A stretch of DNA of 64,000 bases, from positions 1,178,001 through 1,242,000 of the forward strand of contig JANCRA010000125.1 in the NCBI GenBank assembly GCA_024362935.1, in the 5' to 3' direction. The notes under the pieces were generated by a model. The model was not told the origin of the DNA. It saw nothing but the letters and a program-made list of their open reading frames with translations, and searched no databases. Positions 35,600-46,986 of the stretch are shown here, in pieces. The translations under genes were made by a program, and so were the position numbers. The DNA is from Setophaga petechia. Lineage: Eukaryota; Chordata; Aves; Passeriformes; Parulidae. Every line of letters starts with the position of its first letter. Positions within the stretch are counted from its first letter, which is position 1.

Positions 35600-36943
35600 A
35601 TGCCTCGAGGAGGAATCCCTGCAGTTGTCATCCTGGCAGTCGTCCTCCTCCTCCAAGCAGCCCCCGGAGAGCCCGACCAGAGGTCCCCCACTGCCAGCAA
35701 TATGTGGACCTCCCTCGCCCGCTCTCTCGGCCAGGACCACATTTGCCTCCACGCCGAAGCAGCCACAGACCCTCTGTCGTCCTGTCTGGTGGGGATCCCG
35801 GTCCCTCCCCGTGATTTTCCTTCCCCTCTTAATTTGTTGATCAATACCAAAGATCAGGATTATACGGAGGCTTGGAGGAAATCGATTAACCTTCTCCCCC
35901 TTTCCCCCGAAGAGCCTCTGAAATTTGATTTGCTCGGTTCCGCCAAAGCCCCTTTTTGTGTTCGTTTTTCGGTCCCTTACAGTTTGGTTAAATCCATTCG
36001 TTCTAATGATCCTCAGTGGACCCTGGTTGGGGGGGAATCTGAACACCAATGGTGTGCAGAGACCCTCTCGGCCAGAGGTCCGACCACTCCTGACCTTAAA
36101 CCCCGTTCTTTGCCCCAGGGTTTGTATTTTATTTGCGGGAACCGAGCTTGGAACGGCATCCCCTCTCATCTATTAGGAGGCCCATGCACGATCGGCCATG
36201 TGACGCTGTTCACTCCCAGCACGCCGAAATTAGAAATTTGGCCTACCAAAAAGTCTGAAGTGATGATTCGGCAGAAAAAAGACTTGACAGAATTCGGCCC
36301 AGATTGCGACTCCAAAATTTATCATTGGAACGAAGGTAAAAGGGTCGCAGTCTCTTTGTTCTTGCCGTGGGTTTCGGCCGGGAAGGCCATCGGCGAATTG
36401 GGCAAATTAGAATGCTGGTCAGTGAAACAAGCGAACCTTACTTCCACAGCCATCGCGGGACTCTTAGCAGATGAGAAAATCACCAGACAGGCGATGCTGC
36501 AGAACAGAGCAGCCATTGATTATTTACTCCTCTTGCACCACCACCGCTGCGAGGAGTTTGAGGGTCTGTGCTGTTTCAACTTAACATCCAAAGCACCCAA
36601 TGTGCAAAAGGCGTTGGAGGAAATGAAAGGCCTGGTCAACGACATCCAGAGAGAGACGGAGGACTGGTTGGGGAATCTGCTCTCCGGGCTTGGGCTCTCA
36701 GGCTGGGCTGGTTCTATCTTAAAGGACGTTTTATTTGGAGTTTTGCTTATTTTAGCTGTCATCCTCGGTTGCTCCATCGTCTGGGCAGTGGTTCGGAGAC
36801 TGGTCCAAAGACTCATCACAAACAATGTCAACGTGGTCAGCTTCCCTACCACCGAAGCTGACCCGGAGAACTCAGAGACCAGCTCCGACCACCCGGAGAC
36901 CATCACCATGCCAGAAGAGCCCGGGGATGAACAAGAAGTTTGA
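35600..36943 (+). CDS. env: Envelope glycoprotein, provirus 1
   Basis: A 447-residue SU-TM precursor. I chose the ATG at 35600 because it follows the acceptor directly and begins a signal peptide (about 1-22, hydrophobic core 8-19). SU (to about 248) has seven cysteines, no CXXC motif and, unusually, no N-X-S/T site. A dibasic K247-R248 is the likely cleavage point, though it lacks the upstream arginine of a full furin site. It is followed by a hydrophobic, fusion-peptide-like stretch (249-270). TM has C317-x6-C324-C325, preceded by a conserved QNRAAID stretch. It carries the only two glycosylation sites (N279, N327) and has a membrane span at about 375-397 and a tail of about 50 residues that is acidic towards its end. 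CX6CC without CXXC resembles alpharetroviral Envs. It is short next to the usual 500-650 residues. The sequence is identical in provirus 2. Confidence 0.92.
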   Translation: MPRGGIPAVVILAVVLLLQAAPGEPDQRSPTASNMWTSLARSLGQDHICLHAEAATDPLSSCLVGIPVPPRDFPSPLNLLINTKDQDYTEAWRKSINLLPLSPEEPLKFDLLGSAKAPFCVRFSVPYSLVKSIRSNDPQWTLVGGESEHQWCAETLSARGPTTPDLKPRSLPQGLYFICGNRAWNGIPSHLLGGPCTIGHVTLFTPSTPKLEIWPTKKSEVMIRQKKDLTEFGPDCDSKIYHWNEGKRVAVSLFLPWVSAGKAIGELGKLECWSVKQANLTSTAIAGLLADEKITRQAMLQNRAAIDYLLLLHHHRCEEFEGLCCFNLTSKAPNVQKALEEMKGLVNDIQRETEDWLGNLLSGLGLSGWAGSILKDVLFGVLLILAVILGCSIVWAVVRRLVQRLITNNVNVVSFPTTEADPENSETSSDHPETITMPEEPGDEQEV

Positions 36944-37028
36944 TATTTTTTTGGACTTTTATGGACACGTTTCAGTTTTACTTTCCATGAATTGAATTTA
37001 CCCTTGTTTTTTCTTTTTATTTTTGTGT

Positions 37029-37042
37029 AAAAAAGAGGGAGA
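37029..37042 (+). other. Polypurine tract, provirus 1
   Basis: AAAAAAGAGGGAGA, 14 uninterrupted purines directly before the 3' LTR; it primes plus-strand synthesis. The preceding 36944-37028 is a T-rich env 3' untranslated stretch in which I see no gene. Confidence 0.92.
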
Positions 37043-37782
37043 TGTTGCGGTGCGCCCCTGCAGTCTCCCTCCCCCTTCTCAGTTCAGTTTGATTTTAATT
37101 TATTGTATTGTAATGTATTGTTTTTACTTACTTAAGATGGCGCTTGCCGGGCTTCCCCTCCCCCTGTTTTTCTCCTTGCAGGGCTGTCTGTCATTCTGTT
37201 GCCTAGTAACTCCCGCCTTTTTGTATCAAGTTGTCCCCTCCCTGTTATTTTTAAGTTGTCAGCCTGCCTGCCTGTCACTCTCTGCCCCTGCCTTTTCCCT
37301 AGAACATTCCCTCCAGGGCAGAGGGTGATTGGGCAGCAGAAGGCTGTCCCACCCCTTTAGTGGTTTCATTTGCTGCCGCCCCATGTCTGTTATGTTGGGT
37401 ATTGTGTTCATTGGCCAGGGAAAGAGGTCCACCTCCCCCTTGTCCCCCTATATAATTTCTGTTCACCCCGCCCCTCGGGGCAGTTCCCTGCAGCCTCCTC
37501 ACTGTCCATACCCTTTTTCCTTTCCAATAAACCTTCCTTTGCTGCCGAGAATTGCTGCCTCGCGTGTGCTTCTCCACCTCTGGATCGTGCTGCTGATTCT
37601 GCCGCTTAGCCTGCCGGAGCTGCCTCCTCCACCACTGACGTGGAGGGAGCTCCAGGAAAGGGCATCGATATCCAGATTGCTCCCGCCGGAGGTCCTGGAT
37701 CCTGCAGCTGCCCGTGCCCTCAAACAGGCTGTGAGCTGTGCATTTCTGTGGGCCAGCCGGGCTCAGTTTCAGCACCGCCACA
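37043..37782 (+). repeat. 3' LTR, provirus 1 (740 bp)
   Basis: Same length as the 5' LTR and no difference seen by eye. TATA box at 37449-37455, poly(A) signal at 37526-37531. Identity of the two LTRs points to a very recent integration or to homogenisation. Confidence 0.95.
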
Positions 37783-37788
37783 GAGAAA
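37783..37788 (+). repeat. Target site duplication, right, provirus 1
   Basis: gagaaa, the partner of 28568-28573. The monomer resumes as gagaaaaccttcc, so its reading across the insertion is otherwise uninterrupted. Confidence 0.95.
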
Positions 37789-40785
37789 ACCTTCCTGCTC
37801 ACTAAACATCTCCTATCGTGTTCTAGAAGTTGCACAGAGGGCTGCAGTGTGTTTTGCAACAAGAAAAAGAAAGTTGTCTAAGACGCCTTCCTTTCAAGTA
37901 TTAATGTGAAGGGAAAGGCAAGAGAGTGGGAAAGTACTGTTTTCTATCATTTTGCAAGCTGGTAACACAATCCCAGTTCTGTGTAGCAATTAGCTTTTCA
38001 GTGCACTGCAGTAAGTGTTTCTTGTCACCTGCATCTAAGCAAATAGCTTTTTCACTCTGTCTCGCAAGGAGAAAACCTTCCTGCTCAGTAAACAACTTCC
38101 ATCGTGCTCTAGAAGTTGCACAGAGGGCTTAAGAGTGATCTGTAACAAGAAAAAAAAAGTTGCCTAAGACGCCTTCCTTTCAAGTATTAATGTGAATGGA
38201 AAGGCAAGAGAGTGGGAAAGTACTGTTTTCTACCACTTTGCAATCTGCTAACACAATCGCAGTGCTGTGTAGCAGTTAGCTTTTCAGTGCACTGCAGTAA
38301 GTGTTTCTTGTCACCTACATCTAAGCAAATAGCTTTTTCACTCTGTCTCGCAAGGAGAAAACCTTCCTGCTCACTAAACAACTTCCATCGTGTTCTAGAA
38401 GTTCCACAGAGGGCTTAAGAGTGATCTGTAACAAGAAAAAGAAAGTTGTCTAAGACGCCTTCCTTTCAAGTATTAATGTGAAGGGAAAGGCAAGAGAGTG
38501 GGAAAGTACTGTTTTCTAGCACTTTGCAAGCTGCTAACACAATCCCAGTTCTGTGTAGCAATTAGCTTTTCAGTGCACTGCAGTAAGTGTTTCTTGTCAC
38601 CTACATCTAAGCAAATAGCTTTTTCACTCTGTCTCGCAAGGTGAAAACCTTCCTGCTCACTAAACATCTCCTATCGTGTTCTAGAAGTTGCACAGACGGC
38701 TGCAGTGTGTTTTGCAAAATGTAAAAGAAAGTTGTCTAAGACGCCTTCCTTTCAAGTATTAATGTGAAGGGAAAGGCAAGAGAGTGGGAAAGTCCTGTTT
38801 TCTAGCATTTTGCAAGCTGCTAACACAATCCCACTGTTGTGTAACAATTAGCTTGTCAGTGCACTGCAGTAAGTGTTTCTTGTCACCTACATCTCAGCAA
38901 ATAGCTTTTTCACTATGTCTCGCAAGGAGAAAACCTTCCTGCTCACTAAACATCTCCTATCGTGTTCTAGAAGTTGCACAGAGGGCTGCAGTGTGTTTTG
39001 CAACAAGAAAAAGAAAGTTGTCTAAGACGCCTTCCATTCAAGTATTAATGTGAATGGAAAGGCAAGAGAGTGGGAAAGTACTGTTTTCTATCATTTTGCA
39101 AGCTGCTAACACAATCCCAGTTCTGTGTTGCAATTAGCTTTTCAGTGCACTGCAGTAAGTGTTTCTTGTCACCTACATCTAAGCAAATAGCTTTTTCACT
39201 CTGTCTCGCAAGGAGAAAACCTTCCTGCTCACTAAACATCTCCTATCGTGTTCTAGAAGTTGCACAGAGGGCTGCAGTGTGTTTTGCAACAAGAATAAGA
39301 AAGTTGTCTAACATGCCTTCCTTTCAAGTATTAATGTGAACAGGAAAGGCAAGAGAGTGGGAAAGTACTGTTTTCTAGCACTTTGCAAGCTGCTAACACA
39401 ATCCCAGTGCTGTCTAGCAATTAGCTTTTAAGTGCACTGCAGTAAGTGTTTCTTGTCACCTACATCTAAGCAAATAGCTTTTTCACTATGTCTCGCAAGG
39501 AGAAAACCTTCCTGCTCACTAAACAACTTCCATCGTGTTGTAGATGTTGCACAGAGGGCTGCCGTGTGTTTTGCAAAATGTAAAAGAAAGTTGTCTAAGA
39601 CGCCTTCCTTTCAAGTATTAATGTGAATGGAAAGGCAAGAGAGTGGGAAAGTACTGTTTTCTAGCACTTTGCAAGCTGCTAACACAATTGCAGTGCTGTG
39701 TAGCAGTTAGCTTGTCAGTGCATGGCAGTAAGTGTTTCTTGATACCTACATATGAGCAAATAGCTTTTTCACTTTGTCTCGCAAGGGGAAAACGTTGCTG
39801 CTCACTAAACAACTTCCATCCTGTTGTAGAAGTTGCACAGAGGGCTGGAGAGTGTTTTGCAAAATGTAAAAGAAAGTTGTCTAAGACGCCATCCTTTCAA
39901 GTATTAATGTGAAGGGAAAGGCAAGAGAGTGGGAAAGTACTGTTTTCTACCACTTTGCAAGCTGCTAACACAATCCCAGTGCTGTGTAGCAGTTAGCTTT
40001 TCAGTGCACTGCAGTAAGTGTTTCTTGTCACCTACATCTAAGCAAATAGCTTTTTCACTCTGTCTCTCAAGGAGAAAACCTTCCTGCTCACTAAACATCT
40101 CCTATCGTGTTCTAGAAGTTGCAGAGAGTGCTGCAGAGTTTTTTGCAACAATAAAAAAAAGTTGTCTAAGACGCCTTCCTTTCAAGTATTAATGTGAAGG
40201 GAAAGGCAAGAGAGTGGGAAAGTACTGTTTTCTAGCACTTTGCAAGCAGCTAACACAATCCCAGTTCTGTGTAGCAATTAGCTTTTCACTGCACTGCAGT
40301 AAGTGTTTCTTGTCACCTACATCTAAGCAAATAGCTTTTTCACTCTGTCTCGCAAGGAGAAAACCTTCCTGCTCACTAAACATCTCCTATCGTGTTCTAG
40401 AAGTTGCACAGAGTACTTAAGAGTGTTCTGTAACAAGAAAAAGAAAGTTTTCTAAGACGCCTTCCTTTCAAGTATTAATGTGAAGGGAAAGGCAAGAGAG
40501 TGGGAAAGTACTGTTTTCTAGCACTTTGCAAGCTGCTAACACAATCCCAGTTCTGTGTAGCAATTAGCTTTTCAGTGCACTGCAGTAAGTGTTTCTTGTC
40601 ACCTACATCTAAGCAAATAGCTTTTTCACTCTGTCTCGCAAGGAGAAAACCTTCCTGCTCACTAAACATCTCCTATCGTGTTCTAGAAGTTGCACAGAGG
40701 GCTGCAGTGTGTTTTGCAGCAAGAAAAAGAAAGTTGTCTAAGACGCCTTCCTTTCAAGTATTAATGTGAAGGGAAAGGGAAGAGA
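37783..40785. repeat. Satellite array, about 10.5 monomers, right flank of provirus 1
   Basis: 37783 to about 38770 is shared with the right flank of provirus 2 (offset 17252) with a handful of substitutions, including the diagnostic aaggtgaaaacc and cacagacggctgc variants near 38640 and 38690. From about 38770 it instead follows 1290-3307 (offset 37478). Confidence 0.93.
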
Positions 40786-42086
40786 GTGGGGAAGTACTGT
40801 TTTCTAGCACTTTGAAAGCTGCTTACCCAATCCCAGTTTTGTGCCGCTTCGTAGTTCGCCGTTCAGAAGCTGCCGCAGGCTCTGTTTCCCGGAGAAGGGG
40901 AAGACGCTTCTTGGCGCGAAGAATCTGGTGTCGTTACGCCGATCGCGGCGTGCTCCGGAGAACAGCTACGGCCGAGAGACACCCGGAAGCGGCGCTTAAA
41001 GGCACAGTGCTCCGTCTCCTGGTCTTTAGCGTCTCCTGCCGGCTACACCTTAGCAAAAAGCTTTTTCATTATGTCTCGCCAGGAGAAACTGTGTCTGTTC
41101 ACAAAAAACCTCCCATCGTGCTCTAGAGGTTGCAGGCAGGTCTGCAGAGTGTTTTGCAACAAGAAAAAGTAACTTGTCCAAAAAAGCCATCAATTCGAAT
41201 GTTCCTGGAAAGGGAAAATGCAGGAGAGCGGATAGGTACTGTTTTCTACCAGTTTGCAAGCTGGACACACAATCCCAGTGTTATACTACGATTGACTTTG
41301 CAGTGCACTGTAATAATTGCCAATTGTTATTACATCTAAGCCAATAGCGTTTGCATTATATCTCTTCAGGAGAAACTGTACCAGTTCAGAAAACAACTCT
41401 CATTTTTTCTACAAGTTGCACGGAGGTGTGCAGAGTGTTTTGCAAGAAGCAAAAGAAAGTTGTCCAAAACTGCTGCCATTCGAATAGTAATGCGAATGGA
41501 AAAGGCAGGAGAGTGGAAAGGTGTTGTTTTCTATCTGTTTGTAAGCTGCTTACACAATCCCAGAGTTGTGCAGCAATTAGTTTTTCAGTGCACTGTAGTA
41601 GGTGCCTCTTTTCACCTGCATCTAAGCAAATTGCTTTTTCCCCATGTCTTGCAAAGAGAAACTGAGCCAGTTCAGAAAATATCTCCCATCGACTTCTAGA
41701 GATTACAGGCAGGTGTGCAGAGTGTTTTGCAAGAAGCCAAAGAAAGTTGTCTAAAATTCTTTCCATTCGAATAGTAATGTGCATGGAAAAGGCAGGAAGA
41801 GTGGAAAGGTACTGTTTTCTATCACTTTGAAAGCCACGCACACAATCCCAGTGTTGTGCATCTATTAGCTTTGCAGTGCACTGCAGTAACTGCCTGTGGT
41901 AACCTACATCTAAGCAAAAAGCATTTTCACTATCTCTCACTAGGAGAAAATGTTCCTGCTCATTAAACAACTTCCATTGTGCTGTACAGGTTGCACAGAG
42001 GGCTGCAGAATGTTTTGCAGCAAGAAAAAGAAAGTTGTCTAAGACGCCTTACTTTCAAGTATTAATGTGAAGGGAAAGGCAAGAGA
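40786..42086. repeat. Diverged satellite block 8 with CpG module (40840-41049)
   Basis: Has the caggctctg and gccgagagac set of blocks 1 and 2. A private ttgttattacatc occurs near 41326. Confidence 0.9.
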
Positions 42087-43802
42087 GTGGGAAAGTACTG
42101 TTTTCTAGCACTTTGCAGGCTGCTAACACAATCCCAGTGCTGTGTACCAATTAACATGTCACTGCACTGCAGTAAGTGTTTCTTGTCACCCATATCTAAG
42201 GAAATAGCTTTTTCACTATGTCTCGCAAGGAGAAAACCTTCCTGCTCACTGAACAACTTCCATCGTGTTCTAGAAGTTGCACAGAGGGCTGCAGAATTTT
42301 ATGCAACAAGAAAAAGAAATTTCTCTAAGACGCCTTCCTTTCAAGTATTAATGTGGATGGAAAGGGAAGAGAGTGGGAAAGTACTGTTTCCTATCACTTT
42401 GCAAGTTGCTAACACAATCGCAGTGCTGCGTAGCAATTAGCTTGTCAGTGCACGGCAGTAAGTGTTTTTTGATACCTAGATCTGAGCAAATAGCTTTTTC
42501 ACTTTGTCTCGCAAGGGGAAAACGTTGCTGCTCACTAAACAACTTCCATCGTGTTGTAGAAGTTGCACAGAGGGCTGCAGTGTGTTTTGCAAAATGTAAA
42601 AGAAAACTGTCTAAGACGCCTTCCTTTCAAGTATTAATGTGAATGGAAAGGCAAGAGAGTGGGAAAATACTGTTTTCTAGCACTTTGCAAGCTGCTAAGA
42701 CAATCTCAGTGCTGTGTAGCAGTTAGCTTTTCAGTGCATTGCAGTAAGTGTTTCTTGTCACCTACATCTAAGCAAATAGCTTTTTCACTATGTCTCGCAA
42801 GGAGAAAACCTTCCTGCTCACTAAACAACTTCCATCGTGTTGTAGATGTTGCACAGAGGGCTGCAGAGTGTTTTGCAACAAGAAAAAGAAAGTTGTCTAA
42901 AACGCCTTCCTTTCAAGTATTAATGTGAATGGAAAGGCAAGAGAGTGGGAAAGTACTGTTTTCTACCACTTTGCGAGCTGTTAACACAATTCCAGTGCTG
43001 TGTAGTGATTAGCTTTTAAGTGCACTGCAGTAAGTGTTTCTTGTCACCTACATCTAAGCAAATAGCTTGTTCACTCTGTCTCGCAAGGAGAAAACCTTCC
43101 TGCTCATTAAACATCTCCTATCGTGTTCTAGAAGTTGCACAGAGGGCTGCAGTGTGTTCTGTAACAAGAAAAAGAAAGTTGTCTAAGACGCCTTCCTTTC
43201 AAGTATTAATGTGAAGGGAAAGGCGAGAGAGTGGGAAAGTACTGTTTTCTAGCACTTTGCAAGCTGCTAACACAATCGCAGTGCTGTGTAGCAGTTAGCT
43301 TGTCAGTGCACGGCAGTAAGTGTTTCTTGATACCTACATCTGAGCAAATAGCTTTTTCACTTTGTCTCGCAAGGGGAAAACGTTGCTGCTCACTAAACAA
43401 CTTCCATCGTGTTGTAGAAGTTGCACAGAGGGCTGCAGAGTGTTTTGCAATATGTAAAAGAAAGTTGTCTAAGACGCCTTCCTTTCAAGTATTAATGTGA
43501 AGGGAAAGGCAAGAGAGTGGGAAAGTACTGTTTTCTAGCACTTTGCAAGCTGCTAACACAATTGCAGTGCTGTGCAGCAGTTAGCTTGTGAGTGCACGGC
43601 AGTAAGTGTTTCTTGATACCTACATCTGAGCAAATAGCTTTTTCACTTTGTCTCGCAAGGGGAAAACGTTGCTGCTCACTAAACAACTTCCATCGTATTC
43701 TAGAAGTTGCTCACAGGGCTGCAGTGTGTTTTGCAGCAAGAAAAAGAAAGTTGTCTAAGACGCCTTCCTTTCAAGTATTAATGTGAAGGGAAAGGCAAGA
43801 GA
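42087..43802. repeat. Satellite array, 6 canonical monomers
   Basis: 1716 bp, repeats 13946-15661 at an offset of 28141 bp, including the caattaacatgtc monomer. A private gcagaattttatgc occurs near 42292. Confidence 0.93.
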
Positions 43803-45103
43803 GTGGGAAAGTACTGTTTTCTATCACTTTGAAAGCTGCTTACCCAATCCCAGTTTTGTGCCGCTTCGTATTTCGCCGTTCAGAAGCTGCCGCAGTCTCT
43901 GTTTCCCGGAGAAGGGGAAGACGCTTCTTGGCGCGAAGAATCTGGTGTCGTTACGCCGATCGCGGCGTGCTCCGGAGAACAGCTACGGCCGAGAGACACC
44001 CGGAAGCGGCGCTTAAAGGCACAGTGCTCCGTGTCCTGGTCTTTAGCGTCTCCTGCCGGCTACACCTTAGCAAAAAGCTTTTTCATTATGTCTCGCCAGG
44101 AGAAACTGTGTCTGTTCACAAAAAACCTCCCATCGTGCTCTAGAGGTTGCAGGCAGCTCTGCAGAGTGTTTTGCAGCAAGAAAAAGTAACTTGTCTAAAA
44201 AAGCCATCAATTCGAATGTTCCTGGAAAGGGAAAATGCAGGAGAGCGGATAGGTACTGTTTTCTACCAGTTTGCAAGCTGGACACACAATCCCAGTGTTA
44301 TACTACGATTGACTTTGCAGTGCACTGTAATAATTGCCTATTGTTACTACATCTAAGCCAATAGCGTTTGCATTATATCTCTTCAGGAGAAACTGTACCA
44401 GTTCAGAAAACAACTCTCATTTTTTCTACAAGTTGCACGGAGGTGTGCAGAGTGTTTTGCAAGAAGCAAAAGAAAGTTGTCCAAAACTGCTGCCATTCGA
44501 ATAGTAATGTGAATGGAAAAGGCAGGAGAGTGGAAAGGTGTTGTTTTCTATCTGTTTGTAAGCTGCTTACACAATCCCAGAGTTGTGCAGCAATTAGTTT
44601 TTCAGTGCACTGTAGTAGGTGCCTCTTTTCACCTGCATCTAAGCAAATTGCTTTTTCCCCATGTCTTGCAAAGAGAAACTGAGCCAGTTCAGAAAATATC
44701 TCCCATCGACTTCTAGAGATTGCAGGCAGGTGTGCAGAGTGTTTTGCAAGAAGCCAAAGAAAGTTGTCTAAAATTCTTTCCATTCGAATAGTAATGTGCA
44801 TGGAAAAGGCAGGAAGAGTGGAAAGGTACTGTTTTCTATCACTTTGCAAGCTGGGCACACAATCCCAGTGTTGTGCATCTATTAGCTTTGCAGTGCACTG
44901 CAGTAACTGCCTGTGGTAACCTACATCTAAGCAAAAAGCTTTTTCACTATCTCTCAATAGGAGAAAATGTTCCTGCTCATTAAACAACTTCCATTATGCT
45001 GTACAGGTTGCACAGAGGGCTGCAGAATGTTTTGCAGCAAGAAAAAGAAAGTTGTCTAAGACGCCTTCCTTTCAAGTATTAATGTGAAGGGAAAGGCAAG
45101 AGA
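43803..45103. repeat. Diverged satellite block 9 with CpG module (43857-44066)
   Basis: Mixes variants: cgtatttcgcc and cagtctctg as in block 3, but gccgagagac as in block 1. ctccgtgtcctgg near 44027 and aatagtaatgtgaatgg near 44500 are private changes. Confidence 0.9.
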
Positions 45104-45824
45104 GTGGGAAAGTACTGTTTTCTAGCACTTTGCAAGCTGGTAACACAATCCCAGTTCTGTGTAGCAATTGGCTTTTCAGTGCACTGCAGTAAGTGTTTCT
45201 TGTCACCTACATCTAAGCAAATAGCTTTTTCACTCTGTCTCGCAAGGAGAAAACCTTCCTGCTCACTAAACATCTCCTATCGTGTTCTAGAAGTTGCACA
45301 GAGTACTTAAGAGTGTTCTGTAACAAGAAAAAGAAAGTTGTCTAAGACACCTTCCTTTCAAGTATTAATGTGAAGGGAAAGGCAAGAGAGTGGGAAAGTA
45401 CTGTTTTCTAGCACTTTGCAAGCTGCTAACACAATCCCAGTTCTGTGTAGCAATTAGCTTTTCAGTGCACTGCAGTAAGTGTTTCTTGATACCTACATCT
45501 AAGCAAATAGCTTTTTCACTATATATCGCAAGGGGAAAACGTTGCTGCTCACTAAACCACTTCCATCGTGTTGTAGAAGTTGCACAGAGGGCTGCAGTGT
45601 GTTTTGCAAAATGTAAAAGAAAGTTGTCTAAGACGCCTTCCTTTCAAGTATTAATGTGAAGGGAAAGGCAAGAGAGTGGGAAAGTCCTGTTTTCTAGCAT
45701 TTTGCAAGCTGCTAACACAATCCCACTGTTGTGTAACAATTAGCTTGTCAGTGCACTGCAGTAAGTGTTTCTTGTCACCTACATCTCAGCAAATAGCTTT
45801 TTCACTATGTCTCGCAAGGAGAAA
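45104..45824. repeat. Satellite, 2.5 monomers, left flank of provirus 2
   Basis: Ends with ctcgcaaggagaaa at 45824, the same base of the monomer as at provirus 1. The last 500 bp or so match 28070-28573; the first monomer (aagctggtaac) does not. Confidence 0.93.
45819..45824 (+). repeat. Target site duplication, left, provirus 2
   Basis: gagaaa, repeated at 55035-55040; same hexamer and same monomer position as for provirus 1. Confidence 0.95.
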
Positions 45825-46564
45825 TGTTGCGGTGCGCCCCTGCAGTCTCCCTCCCCCTTCTCAGTTCAGTTTGATTTTAATTTATTGTATTGTAATGTAT
45901 TGTTTTTACTTACTTAAGATGGCGCTTGCCGGGCTTCCCCTCCCCCTGTTTTTCTCCTTGCAGGGCTGTCTGTCATTCTGTTGCCTAGTAACTCCCGCCT
46001 TTTTGTATCAAGTTGTCCCCTCCCTGTTATTTTTAAGTTGTCAGCCTGCCTGCCTGTCACTCTCTGCCCCTGCCTTTTCCCTAGAACATTCCCTCCAGGG
46101 CAGAGGGTGATTGGGCAGCAGAAGGCTGTCCCACCCCTTTAGTGGTTTCATTTGCTGCCGCCCCATGTCTGTTATGTTGGGTATTGTGTTCATTGGCCAG
46201 GGAAAGAGGTCCACCTCCCCCTTGTCCCCCTATATAATTTCTGTTCACCCCGCCCCTCGGGGCAGTTCCCTGCAGCCTCCTCACTGTCCATACCCTTTTT
46301 CCTTTCCAATAAACCTTCCTTTGCTGCCGAGAATTGCTGCCTCGCGTGTGCTTCTCCACCTCTGGATCGTGCTGCTGATTCTGCCGCTTAGCCTGCCGGA
46401 GCTGCCTCCTCCACCACTGACGTGGAGGGAGCTCCAGGAAAGGGCATCGATATCCAGATTGCTCCCGCCGGAGGTCCTGGATCCTGCAGCTGCCCGTGCC
46501 CTCAAACAGGCTGTGAGCTGTGCATTTCTGTGGGCCAGCCGGGCTCAGTTTCAGCACCGCCACA
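45825..46564 (+). repeat. 5' LTR, provirus 2 (740 bp)
   Basis: No difference seen from either LTR of provirus 1. TATA box at 46231-46237 and AATAAA at 46308-46313. Confidence 0.95.
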
Positions 46565-46569
46565 GCTGC

Positions 46570-46587
46570 TGGCGCCCAACGTGGGGC
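46570..46587 (+). other. Primer binding site, tRNA-Lys(1,2) type, provirus 2
   Basis: The same 18-base site as in provirus 1, five bases after the LTR. The leader 46588-46986 follows and shows no difference from provirus 1 in the frames compared. Confidence 0.92.
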
Positions 46588-46986
46588 GGCTCAGCATCGT
46601 AGCCGCGAAGACTACGTCCGCCCCACGGTCCGAAGCATTCGGCTTCACTGGGCGCGGCAGTGCCTTCGACAGCGGAACACCTGGTCACTGGGATTACTGC
46701 TTCGAAGGATTGGACCGGCGACCTCCGGCACCCCGGATCGGTCCTCCAGAGGACATCACCCCTACCCGGACCCCTCTTCTACCCCCTCAGGTCGGTTTGC
46801 GTACCCCCCCTGTCTTTTATCGGACCCCCCGGCCGCTTCGTCCGCCGGGTGGAGGTCACTTTTCCTTAGCGGCAGGGGGCCTTAGGGGGAGGTTTCTTTT
46901 TTAGACCCTTCTTTCGGTTTTTAAATCCCCATTTTTGTTTAGCGGGTGTCGGTTGAAGCTGCTCAGCCAATCTAACATCTACAGTC

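Larger units (their letters stand above)
28574..37782 (+). mobile_element. Endogenous retrovirus, full-length provirus 1 (class II / ERVK-like)
   Basis: A 9209-bp provirus with LTR, primer site, gag, pro-pol in -1, env, polypurine tract and LTR, flanked by a 6-bp target duplication. Gag, Pol and Env frames are long and open. The only interruption seen is one UGA between gag and protease. The two LTRs show no difference by eye, so the insertion is young. The lysine primer site, single CCHC knuckle, MHR and Pol organisation fit class II elements; the Env with CX6CC and no CXXC fits the alpha-like Envs of birds. The family name is not known to me. Confidence 0.96.
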
